Origin: Mesorhizobium sp. M2D.F.Ca.ET.226.01.1.1
Lineage (GTDB): Bacteria > Pseudomonadota > Alphaproteobacteria > Rhizobiales > Rhizobiaceae
Assembly: GCF_004022705.2 (NCBI RefSeq)
Contig: NZ_RZOY02000003.1
Coordinates: forward strand, 434,001-498,000
Length of the DNA: 64,000 nucleotides
Direction of reading: 5' to 3'
A program made the position numbers and the translations under genes. This document shows, piece after piece, positions 24,055 to 32,112 of this stretch. Every line of letters starts with the position of its first letter. Position 1 is the stretch's first letter. The notes beneath the pieces are model-generated. The model was given only the letters and a program-made list of their open reading frames with translations. It made no database searches and was not told where the DNA came from.

Positions 24055-24485
24055 CGGCCGGGCGAGAAATACTGTCGATAGGCGGTGGCGAGATCGCCTT
24101 GCGCGGCGCGAAGCTCCTGTTGCGCCTGGCTGGCCTCGGCGTGCTGTTCGGCCTCGACCGCGTGCTTGGCCCGCTTTGCCGCGTTCGACAGCCGGCTGAG
24201 AGTCTCTGCCAGCGCGTCCCGCTTTGCCCGGTCGGACGGAGACGCCGATTCCACTTGCCGGCCGGCGTCGGCGAGTGTCTCGGCAAACGATTGCAAGGCG
24301 GATGATGCGTAGCGTGAGGGCGCGGCGCCAGCGAGCCAGGCATCACTCACCAGCACCGCCGCCTGCGCCGTCGAGGCTGCAAGCTTCGATTGCTGGTCGA
24401 CGGTATCAGACGAGGAGCAGGAGGCAACCGCCAGCGCCAGCAGGGGCAGGAAGGCCCGAGACGGCCGGGCAACGGTGCGCAACAT
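24051..24485 (-). CDS. Small lipoprotein, first gene of the Nramp operon
   Basis: The 144-residue product has a lipoprotein signal with lipobox VASC (Cys near residue 23). The mature part is helical, Ala/Gln-rich and coiled-coil-like (ASQAQQELRAAQGDLATAY). It overlaps the Nramp gene by ATGA. No family is recognised. It should be anchored at the periplasmic face of a membrane. A GGAAC box upstream lacks a matching -10 element at the right spacing. Confidence 0.65.
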   Translation of the reverse strand: MLRTVARPSRAFLPLLALAVASCSSSDTVDQQSKLAASTAQAAVLVSDAWLAGAAPSRYASSALQSFAETLADAGRQVESASPSDRAKRDALAETLSRLSNAAKRAKHAVEAEQHAEASQAQQELRAAQGDLATAYRQYFSPGR

Positions 24486-24729
24486 CTTCCCCTCGTTGCA
24501 ATCGCTTGAAAATCACGATGATAAAGCCGCAGGCACGGGAAAGTTCCTCTGCGCTCGGGATTCGCGCAATCGAGGCTGGCCCGTGTCCATGCCCTGCCTA
24601 GCTTTGCAAAGTTGCCGCTGGCATAGGCATGCAACACCGCCGATTGCCTGCTGCAGGGCGCATGGCTGGTCCTCGTTGGGAGCGAGCCGAATCTCGGCGA
24701 TGACATTGTCTGTGGACCACGGACCCTAA

Positions 24730-25707
24730 TCAAACGGAGCCGCTTGGCTCCGCCCTGTCATCAACGCCGGCAAGTGCCGCAATCTTGTCGATCATGGCTA
24801 AGACCGCCTCAGGCCTGCTTTGATGCACCATGTGCCCGGCGTCCGGCACGATATCGACCAGCGCCTGGCTTATCTCGCCTTGCAGCCGCAGCGCTTCGGC
24901 CTTGGCATCGAACAGCTGATCGCCGGCGCCGGCAACTATACCGAAAGGGACAGCGATATCGGCGTATCGGCGATTTGGTAAAAGTGCCGATGCCAGCATC
25001 AGGAAGGATTCAGCGGAGATGGATCGCAGCTGCGAGGGCCGGCTCGCCAATCCTCTTGTCGTAGTCGCGAAAGGGATCGCGATCGTTGCCGGATGAAAAA
25101 TCTTCTTCATCGCCCACCGCCAGTTCAGCCTGACCAGCGAAGGCAGCACAGCGTGGCGCAGCACCGTCCCGATCAGCGGAATCGCCGGCAGCGCGGAGAC
25201 GGCAAGGGCCAGTCTCGGCGACGGGTAATGATAGCCGGCGACGACAACGACGCCGGCAACCGACCGGGGATGCCGGCGCGCCATTTCGATCGCCACCGCT
25301 GCCCCCCAGGAATGGCCGACAACCATGTAGCGCTCAATGCCGAGTTTCGCGACTGCGGCATCGATGAGGTCGGCCTGGGCAGCCGCGGTCCAGGGTCTGC
25401 CCGCTGGGCGTGGGCTCATGCCGAAGCCGGGCCTGTCGAAGGCAAGTACGCGATATCTGGCGGCGGCTCTGTCGAAGATGCCGCTTGTCGTGAAGTCTTC
25501 CGCCGAGGCGCCATTGCCGTGCAACAGCAGAAGCGGTTGCCCACTGCCCGCCTCCAGGAAATGCAGCTTCGTTCCCTGGAGATGGATGAAGCGCCCGAGC
25601 GGACGTACGGCCAACGCCCGTCGTGCAAGCTGACCATTGTACAGGGATAAGCCAACCGTTGCCGCCGCAAGCAACAGAAGCAGGTTCTTCCTGGACTTTG
25701 CCGTCAT
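24730..25707 (-). CDS. Alpha/beta hydrolase with N-terminal membrane anchor
   Basis: The 325-residue product has a hydrophobic N-terminus (about 9-22). An alpha/beta-hydrolase domain follows: oxyanion segment LLLLHGNGASAEDF, nucleophile elbow GHSWGAAVA with Ser, Asp in the GDQLFD region, and catalytic His in AGHMVHQ. The triad is complete, so it is probably an active esterase, epoxide hydrolase or haloperoxidase-like enzyme; the substrate is unknown. Bases 25329-25594 of this gene are duplicated in rearranged form at 25823-26084. Confidence 0.82.
   Translation of the reverse strand: MTAKSRKNLLLLLAAATVGLSLYNGQLARRALAVRPLGRFIHLQGTKLHFLEAGSGQPLLLLHGNGASAEDFTTSGIFDRAAARYRVLAFDRPGFGMSPRPAGRPWTAAAQADLIDAAVAKLGIERYMVVGHSWGAAVAIEMARRHPRSVAGVVVVAGYHYPSPRLALAVSALPAIPLIGTVLRHAVLPSLVRLNWRWAMKKIFHPATIAIPFATTTRGLASRPSQLRSISAESFLMLASALLPNRRYADIAVPFGIVAGAGDQLFDAKAEALRLQGEISQALVDIVPDAGHMVHQSRPEAVLAMIDKIAALAGVDDRAEPSGSV
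25329..25594 (-). repeat. Source of the circularly permuted duplication
   Basis: This part of the hydrolase gene is bounded by two direct GCGCT repeats (minus strand) exactly 261 bases apart. Its two halves reappear in swapped order and on the other strand at 25823-26084, with no mismatch found on reading. Confidence 0.85.
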
Positions 25708-25767
25708 GGTTGGAATTTAGGCGGGGTTCGAAAGCAGGCGACTTTTGCAGTGGTGCGCTGCTTCCTA

Positions 25768-26274
25768 TCAGGCCGACCCTTTCTGAGGCAGATCGGTCTC
25801 TTCCTCGGTTTGGTCGCGCAGGCCCTGGACCGCGGCTGCCCAGGCCGACCTCATCGATGCCGCAGTCGCGAAACTCGGCATTGAGCGCTTCATCCATCTC
25901 CAGGGAACGAAGCTGCATTTCCTGGAGGCGGGCAGTGGGCAACCGCTTCTGCTGTTGCACGGCAATGGCGCCTCGGCGGAAGACTTCACGACAAGCGGCA
26001 TCTTCGACAGAGCCGCCGCCAGATATCGCGTACTTGCCTTCGACAGGCCCGGCTTCGGCATGAGCCCACGCCCAGCGGGCAGACTCTGCTCGGCCTCCTT
26101 CTTATCAGCCCCGCCCGACGGCTTTTGCCGGGCGAGCACGCGATCCACAACCTTGCGGGAGCCTTCAACCGGATCTTCTTGCGGCGAGTCCCTGTCCACT
26201 CCTGCTTGCTCGCCGATCCTGCCACTGCTTGGAGTGGATCGCACAGGATCGTCGTTTTGGCGCGATTTCGTCAT
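25768..26274 (-). CDS. Small hydrophilic stress protein interrupted in frame by a 261-bp insertion
   Basis: The ATG at 26274 lies 69 bases after an EcfG-type promoter. The first 64 residues (from MTKSRQNDDPVRSTPSSG) are charged and disordered-looking. An 87-codon stretch that is antisense hydrolase sequence follows, and the frame then resumes with LRDQTEEETDLPQKGSA and a stop. Removing the insertion leaves an 81-residue hydrophilic protein with a CTG repeat at the junction. The reading frame survives, so a 168-residue hybrid could still be made. Function unknown. Confidence 0.6.
   Translation of the reverse strand: MTKSRQNDDPVRSTPSSGRIGEQAGVDRDSPQEDPVEGSRKVVDRVLARQKPSGGADKKEAEQSLPAGRGLMPKPGLSKASTRYLAAALSKMPLVVKSSAEAPLPCNSRSGCPLPASRKCSFVPWRWMKRSMPSFATAASMRSAWAAAVQGLRDQTEEETDLPQKGSA
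25823..26084 (+). repeat. Circularly permuted, inverted copy of hydrolase gene segment
   Basis: The copy begins with the gene's downstream half (CCCTGGACCGCGG onward). At 25884-25890 it joins through GCGCT to the upstream half, ending at GGGCAGAC. That order is what a 261-bp circle, closed at the two GCGCT repeats and reopened elsewhere, would give. It lies in opposite orientation to the source. Confidence 0.85.
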
Positions 26275-26343
26275 TGAGGACGTTCTCCGCTTTGGTCGGA
26301 TGTCTGCTGGCTTCCGGGCAGGTTGGAATTGGAAGCAGGGCCA

Positions 26344-26368
26344 AACCTCTGTGGCCGGCCTTTGTTCC
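26344..26368 (-). promoter_or_regulatory. EcfG-type promoter of the interrupted small gene
   Basis: GGAAC-N16-GGTT, exact match, 69 bases before the ATG at 26274. Confidence 0.65.
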
Positions 26369-26519
26369 GTGGGCGGCGGGATCAGCCTCGTTACCGCTCC
26401 GCAGCCGGGAGAAGCAACAGCTTCTCTGCAACAAATGTGATTGAGGCTGAACCGCTGCACTTCTACGAGTGCGGCAAGCGTCCGGTTGCCTCCTGCGTCC
26501 GTCTCGCGACAGAGGAACC

Positions 26520-26714
26520 ATGACGCGCCACTCTCCACTTAGTCTTTTGGAATTCGAAGCGCTCACGCAGGCAGCGTCGAAAATATCGAAGGATTACGGC
26601 GGAACGCTGGAAAGCGTGGTAACCTCTTTGTTCGAAGCGCTGCGCGAAGGAGAGACCTGCCCAAAGTCGGTTCTGGACGCGGTAATTTCGACGCTAACCA
26701 AGGAGAACCGCTAG
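26520..26714 (+). CDS. Small hypothetical protein, 64 aa
   Basis: The product begins MTRHSPLSLLEFEALTQAAS and is mostly helical, with an acidic and serine-rich middle. Ribosome-binding sequence AGAGGAACC is weak. The frame converges with the DUF768-like gene with a one-base gap. No domain is recognised and no EcfG-type promoter precedes it. Its compact length and clean stop make it plausible, not certain. Confidence 0.45.
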   Translation: MTRHSPLSLLEFEALTQAASKISKDYGGTLESVVTSLFEALREGETCPKSVLDAVISTLTKENR

Positions 26715-26715
26715 A

Positions 26716-27042
26716 CTAGTCAGCCGGCTTGCCGGCTCCCTCGATATTATCCTGTTCAGGCTCGACAGCTTCGAGGGCATCGATGACAGGCGCCAGCGAA
26801 TTCTCTTCATCGGGACTGGATTCCGACCCTCTGTTTTCCTCGCCGGTTTTGTCCAGTGCACGTTGGATGGCGTCTTCAATGTTGCCGACCTCCTGCTCGC
26901 GCACCTCGCGACCGTAGCCGGCGGCGTCGGCATCCTGCTCGAATTGCTGCGCCAGCATCGGAACGCTGATCTCTGTGTCGGTTGGCAAGTTGCCGACATT
27001 CTCTTCCAGCCAGCTGCGCAGGAATTCCTTTGTCGCGTTCAT
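26716..27042 (-). CDS. DUF768-like small protein, 108 aa
   Basis: The start at 27042 is preceded by GAGGAGGAG and by an EcfG-type promoter. The N-terminal 70 residues (FLRSWLEENVGNLP, then QQFEQDADAAG and EQEVGNIEDAI) follow the helical pattern of the Mesorhizobium DUF768 family. The C-terminal 40 residues are acidic and probably disordered. Function unknown. Confidence 0.65.
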   Translation of the reverse strand: MNATKEFLRSWLEENVGNLPTDTEISVPMLAQQFEQDADAAGYGREVREQEVGNIEDAIQRALDKTGEENRGSESSPDEENSLAPVIDALEAVEPEQDNIEGAGKPAD

Positions 27043-27068
27043 GGAGCATCTCCTCCTCGACGCGAGAT

Positions 27069-27093
27069 AACCGGACGATGACGCCGATGTTCC
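27069..27093 (-). promoter_or_regulatory. EcfG-type promoter of the DUF768-like gene
   Basis: GGAAC-N16-GGTT, exact match, 26 bases before the start at 27042. Confidence 0.8.
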
Positions 27094-27247
27094 CGTAAAT
27101 CCTAAATTGAGGGGAGTGAACGGATCGCTGGACGGTTGGGAGTTTGAACATCCCGGCGAGGCACTTCATGGCTTGCCACGACAATAGCGCTTCACACGAA
27201 CGAGACGGTCCCGCCTCGAGCAAAGTTTCAACCAGACAAATCCAGCG

Positions 27248-27272
27248 GGAACCCGCACTGCCCTCAGTCGTT
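27248..27272 (+). promoter_or_regulatory. EcfG-type promoter of the iron-permease-family gene
   Basis: GGAAC-N16-CGTT, exact consensus, only 7 bases before the ATG at 27280, suggesting a leaderless mRNA. Confidence 0.75.
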
Positions 27273-27279
27273 CGCAGGC

Positions 27280-27609
27280 ATGGCGACATTGCAGCTTCGA
27301 GAAGCGCTGACCAAGGTTGGCACGCTGACGTCCCGACCGGCGGCCTTTTTGATTTTGGGCGGCTACACTGTTGCTTGGTTTCTCTTCGAGCGGGAGACAC
27401 TTGACTGGCACGGCGCCGCGACGCTGATCACCTGGGCAATGACGCTGTTTATTCAAAGGGCCGAGCATCGCGACACCCAAGCCCTGCAGGCGAAACTCGA
27501 TGAGTTGATCAAGGCGAACGATAAGGCTCGCAACGAGATCGCCGAAATGGACGACAAGGAGCCGGAGGAAATCGAGCGAATGCGCGAGGTCGGACAAGGG
27601 GGAAGTTGA
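27280..27609 (+). CDS. Low-affinity iron permease family protein (PF04120-like)
   Basis: The 109-residue product has two membrane helices (about 20-37 and 43-60) followed by FIQRAEHRDTQALQAKLDEL. This is the conserved signature of the bacterial short form of the low-affinity iron permease family, with a charged coiled tail. Whether the short bacterial proteins transport iron is unproven. The EcfG-type -10 ends 7 bases before the ATG, so translation is probably leaderless. Confidence 0.8.
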   Translation: MATLQLREALTKVGTLTSRPAAFLILGGYTVAWFLFERETLDWHGAATLITWAMTLFIQRAEHRDTQALQAKLDELIKANDKARNEIAEMDDKEPEEIERMREVGQGGS

Positions 27610-27811
27610 CGTCTCTCGCCAGACCTTAATCGGATTGCGTTGGGATAGCACGATGCTAGCGATGATGAAACCCTTGGCGTGACGAGCCCGTTTGCGTCGG
27701 CCACCGCGACCGCGCTGACGCAACACCGCGATCTTGTCGGAACTTCGGGTCGTCGAGCGGATTAGGGAGAGTGCCGCAGGCACATCCCTACACCCAAGGA
27801 GGATCCAAAAA

Positions 27812-28330
27812 ATGCCGAAGAAAGCTTCGACCGCGACCTCGAACGGCCTGGAAAGCTTGTTCCTGGACGGACTAAAAGACCTCTACTACGCGGAAAAGAA
27901 GATCCTGAAGGCTTTGCCAAAGCTGGCGAAAGCAGCGCAGTCCGAAAAGATAGGCGCCGCTTTCGAAAAGCACCTCAAGGAAACTGAAGACCAGGTGGAT
28001 CGCCTGGAGCAAGTGTTCGACATGCTCGGCAAGCCGGCCAGGGGCAAGACCTGCCCGGCCATTGACGGCATCATCGAGGAGGGCTCGGAAATCCTCGAAG
28101 AGTACAAGGACGAGCCGGCGCTTGACGCAGGGCTGGTTGGCGCTGCCCAGGCGGTCGAGCACTATGAAATCGCGCGCTACGGCACGCTGATCGCATGGGC
28201 CGAACAGCTCGGTCTCAAGGATGCACTTCCGCTGCTCCGGCAGACTTTGAAGGAAGAGTCGGCAACCGACGAGGCGCTCAACGCTCTTGGTGAGAACGAC
28301 GCCAATCAACGTGCTTTGCAGGCGGCCTAA
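27812..28330 (+). CDS. Ferritin-like DUF892 (YciE-type) protein, second copy
   Basis: The ATG at 27812 follows AAGGAGGA. The 172-residue product has the YciE pattern SLFLDGLKDLYYAEKKILKA, then HLKETEDQVDRLEQVF and AVEHYEIARYGTLIAWA, giving the Glu/His ligands of a four-helix di-metal bundle. A GGAAC box at 27739 has GATT rather than GTT at the -10 position, so EcfG control is uncertain. It lies 60 bases ahead of pqqA. Confidence 0.85.
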   Translation: MPKKASTATSNGLESLFLDGLKDLYYAEKKILKALPKLAKAAQSEKIGAAFEKHLKETEDQVDRLEQVFDMLGKPARGKTCPAIDGIIEEGSEILEEYKDEPALDAGLVGAAQAVEHYEIARYGTLIAWAEQLGLKDALPLLRQTLKEESATDEALNALGENDANQRALQAA

Positions 28331-28390
28331 GTGAACCACTTGGTCCGAGCGGCGGCCGTCGGTCCTTGTGGTTGCAGAAAGGAGAACTCG

Positions 28391-28486
28391 ATGAAAAAGA
28401 CCTGGAAAAAACCAACCATGTGTCAGGTGGCTGCGGGCTTCGAGATTTCGCGATACCTCCCTGCTGAAATCCGGCCGAAAAAGTAG
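28391..28486 (+). CDS. pqqA: PQQ precursor peptide PqqA
   Basis: The 31-residue peptide follows AAAGGAGAA. It contains the conserved GFEISRYLPAE segment; E18 and Y22 are the glutamate and tyrosine that PqqE and later enzymes cross-link to build PQQ. The spacing Glu-x3-Tyr is exact for the family. A strong stem-loop separates it from pqqB. Confidence 0.93.
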   Translation: MKKTWKKPTMCQVAAGFEISRYLPAEIRPKK

Positions 28487-28491
28487 CCCGT

Positions 28492-28525
28492 GAATTGCAT
28501 GCCCCCTCAACGGGGCATGCAATTC
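28492..28525 (+). terminator. Stem-loop between pqqA and pqqB (attenuator-like)
   Basis: Perfect 14-bp arms (28492-28505 and 28512-28525) enclose a 6-base loop CTCAAC, starting 5 bases after the pqqA stop. Only TTTGCT follows, so partial termination or RNA stabilisation is more likely than full termination. It would favour pqqA expression over pqqB-E. Confidence 0.75.
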
Positions 28526-28609
28526 TTTGCTATATCAGGAGACGCGGACGCAAATCGACCGCAGCCGCAAAAGTGGACGGGTCAGTTGGCCCGCTGGGCA
28601 TGCATTGCC

Positions 28610-29548
28610 ATGCGCGTGAAGATCATCGGATCTGCGGCGGGAGGCGGCTTTCCGCAATGGAACTGCAATTACCGCCTGAGCCGCGCGGCTCGCACCTGCA
28701 TGCCCGGCGTGCAGTCGCGAACCCAATCATCCGTTGCCGCGTCGGCTGACGGGACAGGCTGGGTTCTGTTCAACGCATCGCCCGACATCCGCCAGCAGAT
28801 TGCGCAAACGCCCGAGCTGCAGCCCGCGGCCGACGCACCGCTGCGTTCGACGCCCATCCGCGCTGTGGTGCTGACCAATGCCGACGTGGACCATGTCGCC
28901 GGCCTGCTCAGCCTGCGTGAGCGACAACCTTTCGCGATCTATGCCACTGCGCAGGTGCTGGCGACGCTGAAGGCTAATTCGATTTTCAATGTCCTCGATC
29001 CGGCAATCGTGCCACGGCGCCTGCTGGCGCCGACGCAAGAGATGGCGATCTGCGGCGCGGACGGCCACGCGACCGGCGTGGTCGTCAGCAGCTTTCCGGT
29101 GCCTGGCAAGGTCGCGCTCTATCTCGAGCAACGAGGCGATCCGGACGCCGATTTCAGCTCCGGCACGGGCGACACCATCGGCGTCCGCATCAGCGGGGCC
29201 GACGGTCGCGGCGCCGTCTTCTACGTTCCGGGCTGCGCGCGTATCGATGCCGCACTTCGCGAGCGCCTCGCCGGAGCCGCCTGCCTTCTGTTCGACGGTA
29301 CCGTCTACACGGACGACGAGATGATCACGGCCGGGGTCGGCCAGAAAACCGGTGCACGCATGGGGCATATCGCAATGTCGGGAGAAGCGGGTTCGATCGC
29401 CGGTCTGGCCGATGTGAAGATCGGTCGCCGTATCTTCATCCACGTCAACAACACCAATCCTGTTCTGGACGAGAGTTCCGCCGCGCATGCGGCGGTCAAG
29501 GCGGCTGACTGGGAAGTCGCCGCCGATGGCATGGAGATGGAATTTTGA
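28610..29548 (+). CDS. pqqB: PqqB, metallo-beta-lactamase-fold PQQ biosynthesis protein
   Basis: The start at 28610 gives 312 residues beginning MRVKIIGSAAGGGFPQWNCN, the family N-terminus. The long frame to 28490 would cross the stem-loop. The TNADVDHVAGLL segment supplies the Asp/His metal ligands of the beta-lactamase fold. PqqB acts on the cross-linked precursor, proposed as a tyrosine hydroxylase. The TTG start of pqqC overlaps its stop. Confidence 0.93.
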   Translation: MRVKIIGSAAGGGFPQWNCNYRLSRAARTCMPGVQSRTQSSVAASADGTGWVLFNASPDIRQQIAQTPELQPAADAPLRSTPIRAVVLTNADVDHVAGLLSLRERQPFAIYATAQVLATLKANSIFNVLDPAIVPRRLLAPTQEMAICGADGHATGVVVSSFPVPGKVALYLEQRGDPDADFSSGTGDTIGVRISGADGRGAVFYVPGCARIDAALRERLAGAACLLFDGTVYTDDEMITAGVGQKTGARMGHIAMSGEAGSIAGLADVKIGRRIFIHVNNTNPVLDESSAAHAAVKAADWEVAADGMEMEF

Positions 29549-30303
29549 GCGATTTCCACGACGCGGCGCGAGACGGACTGTCGAAGAGCGAGCTTGAGGC
29601 CGTGCTGCGGCGGATCGGCGAAGAGCGCTATCACAACTGCCATCCTTTCCATCACAGAATGACCGCAGGCGCCCTGTCGAAGGCCGAGATGCAGGCCTGG
29701 GCGCTGAACCGCTATTGCTACCAGGCCGTGATTCCGCGCAAGGACGCTATGATCGTCGCACGTGCGACGGATCCGGCGTTCCGCGCCGCCTGGCGCAAGC
29801 GCATCGAGGACCATGACGGCGAGGACGGTTGGACCGGCGGCATCGCGCGCTGGCTGCATCTGGCGACCTCGCTCGGGCTCGATGCCGAATCCGTCAAGAG
29901 CGAAAGGCTGGCGCTGCCGGCGACCCGTTTCGCCGTCGGCGCCTACCTTTCTTTCTGCACCAACCGCACGTTGCTGGAAGCGGTCGCGTCATCGCTGACC
30001 GAGATGTTCTCGCCGACCATCATCGGCGAGCGGGTGCCGGCGATGCTGGCCAGATATGATTACATCACCGAGGATACGCTGACTTATTTCAGCCGGCGGC
30101 CCGAACAGGCATTGCGCGACGCCGACTTCGCGCTCGCCTATGTGCTGGCCCATGCGGACACGGCCGAACGCCAGCAGCAGGCGATCGATGCGCTGGTGTT
30201 CAAATGCGACATACTCTGGGTCATGCTCGATGCGCTCCAGCATGCCTATGCAGCGCCCGGAAACATACCGCCCGGCGCCTTCCGCCCGGAGGCGGCCTTA
30301 TGA
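29545..30303 (+). CDS. pqqC: PqqC, pyrroloquinoline-quinone synthase
   Basis: TTG start overlapping the pqqB stop. The 252-residue helical protein carries HNCHPFHHRM and RYCYQAVIPRKDAMI, with the conserved His and Arg residues of the PqqC active site. It catalyses the final eight-electron oxidation and ring closure to PQQ, without metal. Overlap with pqqD is ATGA. Confidence 0.93.
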   Translation: MSDFHDAARDGLSKSELEAVLRRIGEERYHNCHPFHHRMTAGALSKAEMQAWALNRYCYQAVIPRKDAMIVARATDPAFRAAWRKRIEDHDGEDGWTGGIARWLHLATSLGLDAESVKSERLALPATRFAVGAYLSFCTNRTLLEAVASSLTEMFSPTIIGERVPAMLARYDYITEDTLTYFSRRPEQALRDADFALAYVLAHADTAERQQQAIDALVFKCDILWVMLDALQHAYAAPGNIPPGAFRPEAAL

Positions 30304-30596
30304 CGGCGCTGCGCGAAAGAGCCATCGTGTCGTTGCGGTCGGCGCCATCGCTGCCCAGGCATGTGCGAATCCAGTACGACCCCGTGCGACGGGCCTTCGC
30401 CGTGCTTTCGCCGGAGAAGGTATTCTGGCCGAACGAGATCAGCCTCGACATACTGCGTCGCTGCGACGGGCAATCCACCGTCGAGCGCATCATCGCCGAT
30501 CTTGTAGCCGACTACGACGCGGATCGGCAGGACGTGGCGGACGATGTCATCGCTTTCCTGCAGGAATGGTCGGACAAGCTTTTGGTGAAGCTATGA
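30300..30596 (+). CDS. pqqD: PqqD, PqqA-binding chaperone
   Basis: The start at 30300 (ATGA overlap) gives 98 residues. RIQYDPVRRAFAVLSPEKVFWPNE and the ILRRCDG strand-helix pattern are typical of PqqD. It binds the PqqA peptide and presents it to PqqE. It is encoded as a stand-alone gene, not fused to PqqC or PqqE. Confidence 0.92.
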   Translation: MTALRERAIVSLRSAPSLPRHVRIQYDPVRRAFAVLSPEKVFWPNEISLDILRRCDGQSTVERIIADLVADYDADRQDVADDVIAFLQEWSDKLLVKL

Positions 30597-31693
30597 GCGA
30601 GCCCATTCTTCCTCCGATCGGCATGCTGGCGGAACTGACGCATCGCTGCCCGCTGCAGTGCCCCTATTGCTCCAATCCGCTCGAACTGCTGAAGGCCAAC
30701 CGCGAGCTTGACACGCAGACCTGGCTAGATCTCTTCTCGCAGGCCGCCGATCTCGGTGTCCTGCAGGTGCATCTTTCCGGAGGCGAACCGACGCTGCGCC
30801 GCGACCTCGAGCAGTTGATCGCAGGGTGCTCGGCACGTGGCGTCTACACCAACCTCATCACCGCCGGCGTCGGCATTGCCGAAGGACGCATCGACGCCTT
30901 CGCCGAAGCCGGTCTCAACCACCTTCAACTGAGCTTCCAGGGCGCCCGTCCGGCGACCACCGACCGTGTCGGCAACCACCAGGGCAGCCACGAGAAGAAG
31001 TTGAAGACGGCACGCCGCGCTAGAGCGGCCGGGCTGCCTCTCACCATCAATGCGCCCATCCATCGCCACAACATTAAGGAAGTGCAGGAGTTCATCGACC
31101 TCGCCCTCTCCTTGGGCGCGGAGCGGCTCGAGATCGCCAATGTCCAATACGCCGGCTGGGCGCTCGCCAATCGCGATTTGCTGATGCCCGACCGTGCCGC
31201 CGTCGACCGGCAGGCCGACATCGTCGCGGCTGCCCAGGAACAGTTAGCCGGCATTATGAACATCGATCTCGTCACGCCCGACTATTTCGCCATCTATCCC
31301 AAGCCATGCATGGGCGGCTGGGCGCGCGATGCATTCATGGTGGCTCCCGACGGCACCGTGTTGCCGTGCCATGCCGCCCAGACGATCCCGTCGCTGCGCT
31401 TCGAGCGCTTCGGAGACCGCAGCCTTGCCGAAATCTGGATCGATTCACCGGCTTTCAACGCCTTCCGCGGCACCAAGTGGATGCGGGAGCCGTGCCGAAG
31501 CTGCGAGCGCCGCGAGATCGATTGGGGCGGCTGCCGGTGTCAGGCATTGGCGATTGTCGGCGATGCCGCCGCTACAGATCCAGCCTGCATCAAGTCGACA
31601 GCACACGGCCGTATGGCCGCCTTGGTCGACAAAACGCGGCGCAGCAATACCGCCGGAGACGATGCTTTCATGTATCGCCGGATGAGATCGTGA
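30593..31693 (+). CDS. pqqE: PqqE, radical SAM enzyme
   Basis: The start at 30593 (ATGA overlap with pqqD) gives 366 residues. The radical-SAM CX3CX2C is C19, C23, C26. LSGGEPTLR is the SAM-binding GGE motif. The C-terminal SPASM region has several Cys including PKPCMGG, VLPCHAA and CRSCERREIDWGGCRC, for auxiliary Fe-S clusters. It forms the Glu-Tyr carbon bond in PqqA. Its 3' end overlaps a small minus-strand gene. Confidence 0.93.
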   Translation: MSEPILPPIGMLAELTHRCPLQCPYCSNPLELLKANRELDTQTWLDLFSQAADLGVLQVHLSGGEPTLRRDLEQLIAGCSARGVYTNLITAGVGIAEGRIDAFAEAGLNHLQLSFQGARPATTDRVGNHQGSHEKKLKTARRARAAGLPLTINAPIHRHNIKEVQEFIDLALSLGAERLEIANVQYAGWALANRDLLMPDRAAVDRQADIVAAAQEQLAGIMNIDLVTPDYFAIYPKPCMGGWARDAFMVAPDGTVLPCHAAQTIPSLRFERFGDRSLAEIWIDSPAFNAFRGTKWMREPCRSCERREIDWGGCRCQALAIVGDAAATDPACIKSTAHGRMAALVDKTRRSNTAGDDAFMYRRMRS

Positions 31694-31808
31694 ATTGATT
31701 TGGGCGACCTGCTCGTTCTGGTGACGACGGTATGCCGCCGCGCACCGCCTCGCTCGCAAATTGGCGGCGCAGCAATTCGGTCAGCTTCTGGCGTCGATCT
31801 CCGGGCAT
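31668..31808 (-). CDS. Small basic protein, 46 aa, probably leaderless
   Basis: The product MPGDRRQKLTELLRRQFASE and so on is basic and helical at the N-terminus, with a Ser/Pro-rich tail. The -10 element of an exact EcfG-type promoter ends 7 bases before the ATG, as for the genes at 4735 and 27280. No Shine-Dalgarno sequence is visible. It overlaps the 3' end of pqqE by 26 bases on the other strand. Function unknown. Confidence 0.5.
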   Translation of the reverse strand: MPGDRRQKLTELLRRQFASEAVRGGIPSSPERAGRPNQFTISSGDT

Positions 31809-32112
31809 GTTCTTGAACCCGGTCAAATCCGATTTGTTCCTGTACTCGATCGCCAGGCTTGAGCTGTCTTGCCTCAGCGTCTCATCGGATGTCGAAGTCA
31901 GTCTCCAGGGACCGGCAAGCAAGCGACAGCGACCGGCGGTCCTAACAATCGTCACGCCCGAAGTCCCTATTGCGAAACTGCACAAGGCGCATATTGTCTG
32001 GCATGGTCGGGGTCTTAGTTGGCAGGACATGGGCCCTGGACGCGGTGCTGCGATAGGTGGATAGTCGAGGACTTGGTCGAACTTCAATAGAGCCGTCCGT
32101 GGGATAGAGCCA
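31809..32112. other. Gap with one EcfG-type promoter only
   Basis: Apart from the minus-strand promoter at 31816-31840, nothing was recognised. Minus-strand frames through this gap lack family features. Confidence 0.5.
31816..31840 (-). promoter_or_regulatory. EcfG-type promoter of the 46-aa gene
   Basis: GGAAC-N16-GGTT, exact match, 7 bases before the ATG at 31808. Confidence 0.7.

Noticed and set aside
27739..27763. GGAAC-N16-GATT upstream of the second DUF892 gene and pqqA
   Set aside because: The -10 element lacks GTT. It was not counted among the exact EcfG sites, although weak activity is possible.
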